In this document: positions 1 through 8,139 of the stretch, piece by piece
Position numbering within the stretch: the first letter of the stretch is position 1
Layout: the number at the start of each line of letters is the position of its first letter
Source: Formosa sediminum
GTDB taxonomy: Bacteria; Bacteroidota; Bacteroidia; Flavobacteriales; Flavobacteriaceae
Reading direction: 5' to 3'
NCBI RefSeq assembly: GCF_007197735.1
Contig: NZ_CP041637.1
Span: forward strand, 3,505,001-3,569,000
DNA length: 64,000 nucleotides
The notes under the pieces: generated by a model
The model's input: only the letters and a program-made list of their open reading frames with translations
Told to the model about the DNA's origin: nothing
Databases searched by the model: none
Program-made: the position numbers and the translations under genes

Positions 1-57
1 GTGAATACGTGCCTCCTAATTTCTGAGGTGAAATAGTTATATACATAGCTTCAAGTT

Positions 58-438
58 TTAAAGTTTATTGTTTACATTAAGCTTTTCTTTAAAACGTACT
101 TCCTTCTTTTCTTGTTTAAAATTAGTCCCTGAATGTGATGGATTCTGAGAAAGATCCTCGTTTTGAAATAGCAACTCCATCATCGCTACTGTGGGTTTGG
201 TTTGTGTCTTTTCCATATCCTTCATAATGGCGATTACTGCATTAATACGTTTCTTCAGAGAAGCTTCGATGGTTCGTCCTGTAGGTCCAAATGTTTCTTT
301 TGGTGAGATCTCATTATAGAAGAAAAAATCAAGCATAGAAGACATCGCCTCTGTATGCGATTTAAAATGTGTTCTTGAAAATTCTTGAAAACGTTTAGCT
401 GTTTCCTTTTTGAATCTAATACCAATAAATGAGTTCAT
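58..438 (-). CDS. BfmA/BtgA-family mobilisation protein
   Basis: 126-residue basic protein resembling the BfmA/BtgA accessory mobilisation proteins of Bacteroidota mobilisable elements, which bind oriT DNA and help a relaxase. The N-terminal part (residues 1-40, with the run FKKETAKRFQEFSR) looks like a ribbon-helix-helix type DNA-binding segment, followed by helical, charged sequence. A relaxase would be expected downstream, beyond the left edge of the window. Two copies of a 13-bp palindrome lie just upstream of its ATG, which fits an autoregulatory or relaxosome site. The call rests on overall sequence character and context (SSB and DUF6876 neighbours), not on a catalytic motif. Confidence 0.7.
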   Translation of the reverse strand: MNSFIGIRFKKETAKRFQEFSRTHFKSHTEAMSSMLDFFFYNEISPKETFGPTGRTIEASLKKRINAVIAIMKDMEKTQTKPTVAMMELLFQNEDLSQNPSHSGTNFKQEKKEVRFKEKLNVNNKL

Positions 439-447
439 AATTCGCCG

Positions 448-502
448 ATTTGTCGCAAATTCTTCCCTAAAACTGGGCGTTTCAAAGCCATTTGTCGCAA
501 AT
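448..502. promoter_or_regulatory. twin 13-bp palindromes upstream of the mobilisation gene
   Basis: ATTTGTCGCAAAT (arms ATTTG and CAAAT, 3-nt centre) occurs exactly at 448-460 and again at 490-502. The copies are 42 bp apart, about four helical turns, so they face the same side of the DNA. The first copy ends the spacer only 9 bp before the start codon at 438. They are likely protein-binding sites, either an operator or part of a relaxosome-binding region; which one is inference. Confidence 0.55.
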
Positions 503-561
503 TGCTGAGAGTCAAGAAATTACAACATTTTTAAACAACTGAATTTCAGTGTTTTAAAACA

Positions 562-631
562 GAAAAGGAGTCCATAACATCGCTCCGCGTGTTACCCTCT
601 TGCTACTCCTTTTCGTTCGCCCGAGGCGAAC
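562..631. other. paired hairpins, candidate oriT/nic region
   Basis: A perfect 10-bp inverted repeat (562-571 with 605-614, GAAAAGGAGT/ACTCCTTTTC) is followed directly by a tight GC-rich hairpin (615-621 with 625-631, GTTCGCC cga GGCGAAC). This 70-bp block is markedly more GC-rich than its surroundings and lies in the 444-bp gap upstream of the mobilisation gene, where oriT sits in related elements. No other gene is visible between 439 and 882. Function is inferred from structure and position. Confidence 0.4.
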
Positions 632-820
632 AAAATTCCTTACAATTTGCTTAAAAAGCCAATTGCCCTTTTAGAAAAATAAATTTCCAATATGTTAATA
701 ATTCTGATAAAAACGGTTCTCGGCAAAAGTAGAAATGTGACAACCATATACTGAATTTAGTTCTGAAATTCAGCATTTTAAAGATACACTATTTTTATGA
801 AATGAAAATTAATTACACAG

Positions 821-847
821 AAAAACACCTCTAAAATTTTAGAGGTG
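821..847 (-). terminator. terminator after the DUF6876 gene
   Basis: Perfect 22-bp palindrome (CACCTCTAAAA/TTTTAGAGGTG, 826-847). On the minus strand it is followed by five T, and it lies 35 bp beyond the stop codon of the gene ending at 883. Confidence 0.7.
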
Positions 848-882
848 ATCTCAATAATTTATAATAATTATTACCTTAATTT

Positions 883-1263
883 TTAATATTCACTGGGTAA
901 CATAAGCGTATTATTTACAAAATACAATCGTATTTTTTGAAGTGGAAAATCCGTTACTCTATAGGTTTGGGTTTCTAGAATATTATCATTTCCATCACTG
1001 TAAACTATATGCGCTTCGTAACCTTGTCGTTTCTGTTCAGCCTCACACAACCGTTTAAAATCAATAGTTATAAAATGGCTTTTATCCATTAAGTTTTTTG
1101 CAACTATTGAGGCATCGCTAATTAACCAAAAACACCTCCCATTTTCAGCTAAATATTTAATCCCTTCTGTAATAACTGAATCTGATAAAGTCATTTTATA
1201 GCATCTCATCGATCCTGTAAATTGATTTAAGCTAGCTTCTAAATTTATTCCTTGAGTATTCAT
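883..1263 (-). CDS. DUF6876-family protein
   Basis: 126-residue soluble protein of the DUF6876 type, a family of unknown function found on Bacteroidota plasmids and conjugative elements. The N-terminal LNQFTGS segment, the ITEGIKYLAENG block (about residues 31-42) and the following FWLISDAS are what I match to it. There is no signal peptide or membrane segment. It sits between ssb and the mobilisation gene on the same strand, but each of the three has its own intergenic gap, and a terminator-like hairpin follows this gene. The function is not known and I do not infer one. Confidence 0.6.
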   Translation of the reverse strand: MNTQGINLEASLNQFTGSMRCYKMTLSDSVITEGIKYLAENGRCFWLISDASIVAKNLMDKSHFITIDFKRLCEAEQKRQGYEAHIVYSDGNDNILETQTYRVTDFPLQKIRLYFVNNTLMLPSEY

Positions 1264-1280
1264 AATTTTATGTATTAAGA

Positions 1281-1325
1281 TTAAAAAATAAAGAGGGTAA
1301 AACGTAGTTATCGCCTTCCCTCTTT
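1281..1325 (-). terminator. terminator after ssb
   Basis: Inverted repeat AAAGAGGG (1290-1297) with CCCTCTTT (1318-1325), 20-nt loop. On the minus strand it is followed by a T-rich tract. It starts 14 bp beyond the ssb stop codon. Confidence 0.6.
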
Positions 1326-1338
1326 TTGATAATTATGT

Positions 1339-1686
1339 TTAGGCGTTATCAGGCTTAGAACCCAATAATAGAATCTCATCTGCAACCACCTCAGTGATGT
1401 AATGTGTTTGCCCCTCTTTAGAAGTATAACTTCTAGTTTTAAGCTTTCCAGTGATACCAACTTCCTTACCTTTTGAGGTGAATTTTTCAATGATTTCTGC
1501 TGTACTTCCCCAAGCAACTATAGAGTGCCAAGAAGTTTCAGTTTGCTTTTCGCCTTTAGCATTTTTAAAATGCTCATTCGTGGCAAATGAAAATCGGGCT
1601 ACTTTTTTACCGTTTTCAAGATTGGTAATTGTTGGGTCTTGTCCAATGTTCCCAATTAACTGTACGTGATTTTTGATACTACTCAT
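1339..1686 (-). CDS. ssb: single-stranded DNA-binding protein (element-borne)
   Basis: 115-residue OB-fold SSB. The canonical order is visible: N-terminal NHVQLIGNIGQDP, KVARFSFATNE, a W-x-x-I-V-A-W block, the KGKEVGITGKLKTRSY stretch and a C-terminal EIL. I chose the ATG at 1686 because the SSB fold begins immediately after it; an in-frame ATG at 1728 would add 14 unrelated residues. It lacks the long Gly/Pro-rich linker and acidic DDDIPF-type tail of chromosomal SSB, as is common for plasmid- and transposon-borne copies. It probably protects single-stranded DNA during transfer or replication of the element. Confidence 0.9.
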   Translation of the reverse strand: MSSIKNHVQLIGNIGQDPTITNLENGKKVARFSFATNEHFKNAKGEKQTETSWHSIVAWGSTAEIIEKFTSKGKEVGITGKLKTRSYTSKEGQTHYITEVVADEILLLGSKPDNA

Positions 1687-2329
1687 AATAAAAGATTTAA
1701 AGATTAATTGAATTACCATCCGAACCATTCAGATAGCTTGTGTGTATATTTTTTTTAAATGATTTACTTATTATATCCTGAGCGTTTTCCTTTTTTGTTT
1801 GTTTTGGTGCCGCTTCCTTTTGTATGTTTTTGTCTGATTTCATAAGATTCATTTTAGATTTACTTCATATAGTGCCCTCACTGTTACCTTTTTTTGTTGC
1901 TTATACGGTTTAAATATTTTGAATTGATGAGGACTTATAAAAGTGAAGCGCAGCGTAGTGGTTATGCAGTCTGTTCAACTTCAAAATGTTGGTATTTTGC
2001 TATCCAAAAAAAGGGAAGTAATAGTGAGGGGTCTGGGTGTAAGTCTAAAGTCTCTTATGAGGTACAAATACATTGGAAGCGGTACCAAATCCATAAAGAA
2101 GTTCAGTTTTAGCGAACGCTATTCACGGTTTTCGCTCTGTAATGAAGTGTTCTTCCTGGCGTAGCGGGAAGAGAAACGTAATGGAAAGCTAAAATTGGGG
2201 ATTGGGTTCAAGACTTGTTTAGGTAAGCTCTTTTTCCGAAATGTAACTTTTTCGTGGAATGAAGTGGAAATGTGCTTACCGGCTTCTGAAAACGAATAAT
2301 CTTTCTTAAGCAGGATGCTAAGCGAACGT

Positions 2330-2424
2330 AACGTTAATCGTGCAGGTGGAATGGAGTTAGATTGCTGCCCGTTTTTCCTCGGGATTTGCAAACAAGTGAA
2401 ATGAAAACCGGAACGATTAACGTT
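2330..2424. repeat. 12-bp perfect inverted repeat
   Basis: AACGTTAATCGT at 2330-2341 is the exact reverse complement of ACGATTAACGTT at 2413-2424. The arms are 71 bp apart and lie between and just before the copies of the 70-bp direct repeat. Seen directly; function unknown. Confidence 0.55.
2372..2405 (+). repeat. dispersed repeat, copy 1
   Basis: The stretch with core GGATTTGCAAACAAGTG resembles 15089-15120 (core GGATTTAGCAAACAAGTG). Both are preceded by a run of five T and a C/T-rich stretch. They are the only two copies I noticed in the window, and both are in non-coding gaps of the island. Confidence 0.4.
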
Positions 2425-2598
2425 GTGTTCAAGACTTTTTAATGAAGCGCTTTTCCCGAAATGAAGCTTTTGGCGGCATGTAATGGAAATGGGCTGAGGG
2501 TGGTTAGATCCATAAGGTAAATTATAAAAAACCTAACTTTTATCTAACATGAGAATTTTTATCATCCGTTTCTATTAAACTAAAATTTTACAAACCCA

Positions 2599-3612
2599 TT
2601 AATTATTATAATGACTAAGAGCTGAGTTTAATTTTTTAAAAATGTTGCGCCGGAGTTGTTTTGGCGACAACACTTCTACAGCTTCACCAAATCCTAAAAT
2701 GAGACGTTCCAACTCAAAATTTATATGCACAAATAATTCTATAACCACACTGCCATCTGGATTTTCACTTAAGACCGTTTGGGAATTATGGAAAGGTTTG
2801 GTTAAAACATAAGGCGCATTTTTCCTATCTATTTTTAAACGGACATGCTTCAGGTTGTGATGGTCTAAAACGGTGACACCAATGGTGTTCTTATAATAAT
2901 CATCTGGGTTTATATCATTGGGTTGGTATTTAAGATTGAAATTATAATCGATGGCCACAATACGATCTAAAGCTAAGGTAAGTAATCGATCTTCGGCATG
3001 CGGTTTACCGACAACAAACCACCGGTTATTAAATTCTTTCAAAAAATAAGGATGCAATACTATGATACTGGGATGCTTCGATTTAAATGGCTTATAACTT
3101 ATCAGTAATACTACTTCCTTTAAAACAGCCTGATAAATTTCATCTAGAAACTCCAATCCTTTTAAATCTTCATTTTTATCTAGATGAATGATTGAAAACT
3201 TATTCGTTTTTTCAGTATAAATTTTATCCTCCAATTTATTGAACAGCCCTTTCAATTCACCAAACAACGAAAAATCTTGAAACTGTTTCAGTATGGCAAT
3301 GGTTTCAGAAAGCACTTTCATATCTGTTTCTGAAATTGGAATATTTGTAATAGAAAAATTTGGATCGGAATAGCGATAAAACTTCTTTTCATAGACTTCA
3401 ATGGGCGCATTATATCCCAATTTATCACTTCTCATTAATTGAATATCCAATTGAACAGTACGTTTACTGACATTTACTGTTCGTCCTTCATACTCATACA
3501 ACGCTTGAGAACAAGCGTCTATTAAACCGTCCAGCGTCCATGCCTTAAAGTTATTTTGAAGACACTTATTTATCGTTTTGTATCGAATTAAGGCATTTTT
3601 ATTTTGAGCCAT
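2599..3612 (-). CDS. WYL-domain transcriptional regulator 1
   Basis: 337 residues: an N-terminal winged-helix region (about 1-100) followed by a WYL domain. The WYL-like core is visible as LHPYFLKEFNNRWFVVGKP near residue 190 and the LDRI segment after it. The C-terminal part carries the usual WCX-like block (LERLILGFGEAVEVLSP). WYL proteins are ligand-responsive regulators often found beside phage-defence genes. It is divergent from the RtcB gene, with a 25-bp dyad in the intergenic space. It is clearly paralogous to the regulator at 19305 (shared NGYNAPIE/GYNAPIE motif and N-terminal IRY...KC). Confidence 0.85.
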   Translation of the reverse strand: MAQNKNALIRYKTINKCLQNNFKAWTLDGLIDACSQALYEYEGRTVNVSKRTVQLDIQLMRSDKLGYNAPIEVYEKKFYRYSDPNFSITNIPISETDMKVLSETIAILKQFQDFSLFGELKGLFNKLEDKIYTEKTNKFSIIHLDKNEDLKGLEFLDEIYQAVLKEVVLLISYKPFKSKHPSIIVLHPYFLKEFNNRWFVVGKPHAEDRLLTLALDRIVAIDYNFNLKYQPNDINPDDYYKNTIGVTVLDHHNLKHVRLKIDRKNAPYVLTKPFHNSQTVLSENPDGSVVIELFVHINFELERLILGFGEAVEVLSPKQLRRNIFKKLNSALSHYNN

Positions 3613-3637
3613 TACTAATTTATTTCAAGAAAAATAA

Positions 3638-5167
<1,530 letters not shown>

Positions 5168-5171
5168 AGGT

Positions 5172-5210
5172 AACCGTAGATTTAGATTTAAATCTACGGT
5201 TTGATCTTTT
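5172..5210 (+). terminator. terminator after RtcB
   Basis: Perfect 13-bp stem AACCGTAGATTTA (5172-5184) with TAAATCTACGGTT (5189-5201), 4-nt loop, then TGATCTTTT. It begins 4 bp after the stop codon. Confidence 0.75.
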
Positions 5211-5289
5211 AATATGAATAAATCAGATTTCTTTGAACCATCTCATAAAGTACAAAAATAAACCACCTATTAATTTACTTTTCTAATAA

Positions 5290-6492
5290 TTAATTTACAC
5301 TTGATCTAATAATACCTTGTAATAAAACCTCATTTGCTTCAATAAAGGTTGTAACCTGAGAAGATACATTTTCAACAATTTCGTTTAATTTTTCTTCGTC
5401 ATTTAGAGATTGAAGAAATTTAAAATCTGATAAATAAATCTTCTTTTCATCAAAAGTAAGTTCTGTAATATGAGGCCAACATCCAGTTAGTTTATTAAAA
5501 TCTGTATCTAAATTTAATACTTCATTTTTATCATAAATCCCCACAAACAATACCCCATCTCTATGTCCAATCCCACTAAAACCTTCAATTCCGAAACAAA
5601 GACGCTCCGAATGAAAATCATTTTCACATAACATTAAAGCTGCCGATTTTTGGTCTACCTTTCTTTTATTAGCTATTTTATAATTGTTTAATTTATTTTT
5701 AAGGTTGACCGCTAATTGATCTCTGAATCTTTTTTTTAATTTGTTAATTAGTTTATTGTAATTATTGGCTATATGAGCAGCTTCCTCAAGATTTTTAATG
5801 ATAACATCATTTAACTCATTTTCTAATTTATTTCCCAAAGTATTAGTGATTTGTTGAATTAGTATTTTATATTGTTTAATGCTTTCCCTAAGAATAGGCT
5901 GATCTGACGCAATGGCTTGGCAATCTTCCAGCCAATTTAAAATTTCATTATTGTAAGCAATAATGTGATAATCTTCTCCAGCAATTAGATTACCTACACT
6001 TTCTTCACTTGGTTCATCTCCATATTTAGATAAATATAGCACCTTGTTTTTCGGCTTATTATAATTACAATACCGTTCTATTTGACCTAGTTGATCTCCT
6101 GCATCTATTTTATTTTCAATTGAAATTGAATTACCAGCTGCATCCGATAAATAAATATCTATTCGTCCTCCTAATCTACAGCCAATATCTTTTAAATTAT
6201 CAACCAAATCGATATAATGTTCGATTTTTAGAGTGGCACTATAACAATTAAAATCGCTATATATCTCTTTAGGTAAAACTTTTAAAAAAGCCTTTAGAAA
6301 CGACTCTTTCATTAGATGCGTCCCATTAGGATTAAGAAGTTCTCCTATAAAAGCCGAATGAGTTCTTACTTCATCGGTTTTGAGATTTAAAATATTATAT
6401 ATATTAAATAATTCTCCCTTTGCAATAGCTAATTCCTCATTATGTTTGATTATTTTATTTGTCTGATTTAAAATATTCGTGATTTTCTCCAT
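5290..6492 (-). CDS. PD-(D/E)XK nuclease-family protein
   Basis: 400 residues, matching the PDDEXK-like family (PDDEXK_4 type) of unknown biological role. The nuclease core lies in the N-terminal half: an EVRTHSAFIGELLNP segment (about residues 40-54), the metal-binding D in GGRIDIYL (about 109-116), and the ISIENKI E-x-K motif (about 123-129) followed by D-Q-x-x-Q-I-x-R-Y. The C-terminal half is helical with a Lys-rich stretch and no second catalytic motif. It is convergent with RtcB and stands alone, 144 bp from the next remnant. A restriction-like or phage-defence nuclease is likely from family and context; the target is unknown. Confidence 0.75.
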   Translation of the reverse strand: MEKITNILNQTNKIIKHNEELAIAKGELFNIYNILNLKTDEVRTHSAFIGELLNPNGTHLMKESFLKAFLKVLPKEIYSDFNCYSATLKIEHYIDLVDNLKDIGCRLGGRIDIYLSDAAGNSISIENKIDAGDQLGQIERYCNYNKPKNKVLYLSKYGDEPSEESVGNLIAGEDYHIIAYNNEILNWLEDCQAIASDQPILRESIKQYKILIQQITNTLGNKLENELNDVIIKNLEEAAHIANNYNKLINKLKKRFRDQLAVNLKNKLNNYKIANKRKVDQKSAALMLCENDFHSERLCFGIEGFSGIGHRDGVLFVGIYDKNEVLNLDTDFNKLTGCWPHITELTFDEKKIYLSDFKFLQSLNDEEKLNEIVENVSSQVTTFIEANEVLLQGIIRSSVN

Positions 6493-6635
6493 AAATTTTT
6501 ACTATGTTTAAAATAGCAGTTTAATTTTTTTATAAATTAAGACCTTTTCATATAAAAAGCCAAATTATTCTATTTTACTTATTTACAAACTAGGTCTATA
6601 TAATTTTATGTTTTATAATTACATTGATTTTATTT

Positions 6636-6755
6636 TTATTTAACATCCCACTTTTTAAAAAACTCATCTATAGGAAGAAAATTTGCTTTATCTGGATTGT
6701 CTAATAAGTATTGTGCTTCTTTGTATGATTTCTTCACCCTTGCTGCTAAAAGAGC
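6636..6755 (-). pseudogene. gene fragment, possibly antitoxin-like
   Basis: An open stretch of 39 codons ends at the TAA at 6636-6638 and is blocked upstream by a stop at 6756-6758. The readable peptide contains KKSYKEAQYLLDNPDKANF and ends PIDEFFKKWDVK, which has the helical, charged look of the C-terminus of a small antitoxin. A GTG inside it could start a 33-residue peptide. It abuts the SLOG pseudogene and the inverted repeat. I cannot identify the parent gene. Confidence 0.3.
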
Positions 6756-6785
6756 TTAAAGATGATCCTTTAGTAGCAAGGGTGA
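6734..6785. repeat. 17-bp fold-back repeat at a gene scar
   Basis: TCACCCTTGCTGCTAAA (6734-6750) and TTTAGTAGCAAGGGTGA (6769-6785) are inverted copies with one mismatch and an 18-bp centre. The right arm is the 3' part of the SLOG pseudogene, and the left arm opens the downstream gene fragment. It looks like a fold-back rearrangement joining two broken genes; there is no T-run to make it a clear terminator. Confidence 0.5.
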
Positions 6786-7090
6786 TGTGCTTGGCTCCAT
6801 AACTTTTGCCATCCGAAAAGGCAATAAGCATATCGCTGTATTCAACCATGGCGGCGTTACGAACAAAACCAGCTACCTTTTGAAATGTTTCCAATCTGGT
6901 TGCACAATTAAAACATCGTAATGGTGTTCCTTGGCAAACTGTATGGTGAAAAAGAATCTGTTCCTTTGGCACCTCCACAAATAATTTGCACATGGTTGAA
7001 GTGTTCCATCACATTTTCACATTGGATTTTTAAGGTTTGGTAATTTTCGAATGCTCTACTGCCAGCAAATAATGTACCTAGTAGATTTAT
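6770..7090 (-). pseudogene. frameshifted DUF2493 / YspA-like SLOG gene
   Basis: Three pieces of a DUF2493 (cpYpsA-related SLOG) protein are readable in successive frames. The N-terminal part is LFAGSRAFENYQTL followed by HVQIICGGAKGTDS; a middle part is FAKEHHYDVLIVQPDW; a third part is VAGFVRNAAMVEY then LIAFSDGKSYGAKH. They line up with the family order G-S-R, GGA-x-G-x-D, PDW and RN-x-x-M-x-x-Y-x-D. Two frameshifts separate them, near 6960-6970 and near 6890, the second in an A-run. The gene has no good start codon and its 3' end runs into the fold-back repeat. SLOG domains bind nucleotide-type ligands; this copy should be inactive. Confidence 0.75.
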
Positions 7091-7120
7091 GTTTCATTCT
7101 AATCTATTTCGACGTTTCTT

Positions 7121-8053
7121 CTATTCAGATTTGACTTCGCTTACTAAGTCGATTGTCTGTTTTAAAGTATTAGAAAGAAAGTAATTAATTGCATCATAAT
7201 CATCCAGCTTAATCCCATCTTTAGCCTCAAGGATTGCGGTATTCCCAGCTGATTTAACAGAGCGATGTTCTAACGGGTGATATAATACACCTATAGGTTT
7301 CTTGTGGGTTTTAGCAAATTTAAATGTATGCATAGTTCCGCCTTCTATTTCCGATTCTATGATTATAACTCCTGCACTTAAGGCACTTTGTAGTCTATTC
7401 CTTTGTATAAAATAGTTTTTTTGCGGAACTGTACCCGGTGGGTATTCCGACAACAATACACCATCTTGCTCTAATATCTGATTTGCTAATTTCAAATTTT
7501 GCGTTGGAAAAATTTTATCCAGTCCACATGGTAAAACAGCAATAGTTTTTCCATTATTTTCTAAGGCACAAGTATGCGCCATAGTATCGGTACCTTGAGC
7601 CAACCCACTAACAATTACAACTCCAAATTCCAAACAATGTTTCGTAATATTATAGCCTTGTTCCAAACCGAATTTTGAAGGTTTTCGAGCTCCAATTACA
7701 GCTAAAAGACGGTTTTGGTTTAAAGTTTTTAAGCTGCCTTGCACATATATAACTAAAGGTGGGTTTAATATTTCTAGAAACTGTTTCGGATAAGATTTAT
7801 CGTAAATAGTGATTACCTGTATGCCCAGTTGGCCTGATTTAACCAGAATAGCTTCAGCTTTTTTGATAGCTTGATCTATAGTTTCTGGAGAAAATTTAGG
7901 AATTCGCTTTAAACGAGATTGTGCCTCTAAAAGTGCCCGATTTAAATCTTCTGAAGACAATATTTGAAAAGAAATTGTTTTAATAATCTTATTGGCTATA
8001 ACTGGCCCTATTTTAGGAAGTTGCAGTAAAGCGATAATATAGGTGTTTTTCAT
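7121..8053 (-). CDS. dprA: DprA-like DNA-processing protein (Rossmann/SLOG family)
   Basis: 310 residues. The DprA core is clear: IGARKPSKFG, then VIVSGLAQGTDTMAH, LPCGLDKIFP, LLSEYPPGT, FIQRNRLQSALS and the IESEIEGGTMHTF block. DprA loads RecA on single-stranded DNA in competent bacteria. The ATG at 8053 starts the usual N-terminal helical region (MKNTYIIALLQLPKIGP); an upstream ATG at 8077 would overlap a promoter-like motif. It follows the AAA-M41 protease gene on the same strand after 86 bp. DprA-like proteins also occur in defence and plasmid islands, and this copy, deep in an island with regulator-linked neighbours, may have such a role rather than natural competence. Confidence 0.85.
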   Translation of the reverse strand: MKNTYIIALLQLPKIGPVIANKIIKTISFQILSSEDLNRALLEAQSRLKRIPKFSPETIDQAIKKAEAILVKSGQLGIQVITIYDKSYPKQFLEILNPPLVIYVQGSLKTLNQNRLLAVIGARKPSKFGLEQGYNITKHCLEFGVVIVSGLAQGTDTMAHTCALENNGKTIAVLPCGLDKIFPTQNLKLANQILEQDGVLLSEYPPGTVPQKNYFIQRNRLQSALSAGVIIIESEIEGGTMHTFKFAKTHKKPIGVLYHPLEHRSVKSAGNTAILEAKDGIKLDDYDAINYFLSNTLKQTIDLVSEVKSE

Positions 8054-8076
8054 TTTAATTAAGAGTTGGGCTACCA

Positions 8077-8084
8077 CAAATATA
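8077..8084 (-). promoter_or_regulatory. possible -7 box for the DprA-like gene
   Basis: TATATTTG on the minus strand matches the Bacteroidota TAnnTTTG box, 23 bp upstream of the chosen ATG at 8053. No good -33 TTG is visible at the usual distance, so this is weak; the gene may also be read from the promoter of the protease gene upstream. Confidence 0.3.
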
Positions 8085-8139
8085 ATTGCCTTAGCCGTTA
8101 ATAAAAGGATTAATTTTAGTTTTTAAATACCAATGGGTG

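Larger units (their letters stand above)
2206..2494. repeat. imperfect 70-bp direct repeat (two copies)
   Basis: Copy A (2206-2275) and copy B (2427-2494) share the start GTTCAAGACT, a central CGAAATG, and the end ATGGAAATG or GTGGAAATG followed by GC, in the same order and with nearly equal spacing. The copies are clearly diverged, which suggests an old duplication or conserved structure rather than a recent tandem event. Confidence 0.5.
1687..2598. other. 912-bp non-coding, repeat-rich stretch
   Basis: No convincing gene is seen. Short overlapping open frames exist on both strands but lack any recognisable protein character. Base composition is locally higher in G and shows recurring motifs such as CGTAATGGAA, TGAAGTGGAAA and TGTAATGGAAA. 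It contains the direct and inverted repeats listed separately. It may be an RNA, a replication or transfer locus of the mobile element, or decayed sequence. Confidence 0.5.

Noticed and set aside
1894-2391. Three overlapping frames of 70-90 codons in the repeat-rich stretch
   Set aside because: They lie on both strands over the direct repeats, with basic, unstructured composition; more likely an RNA or DNA element than genes.
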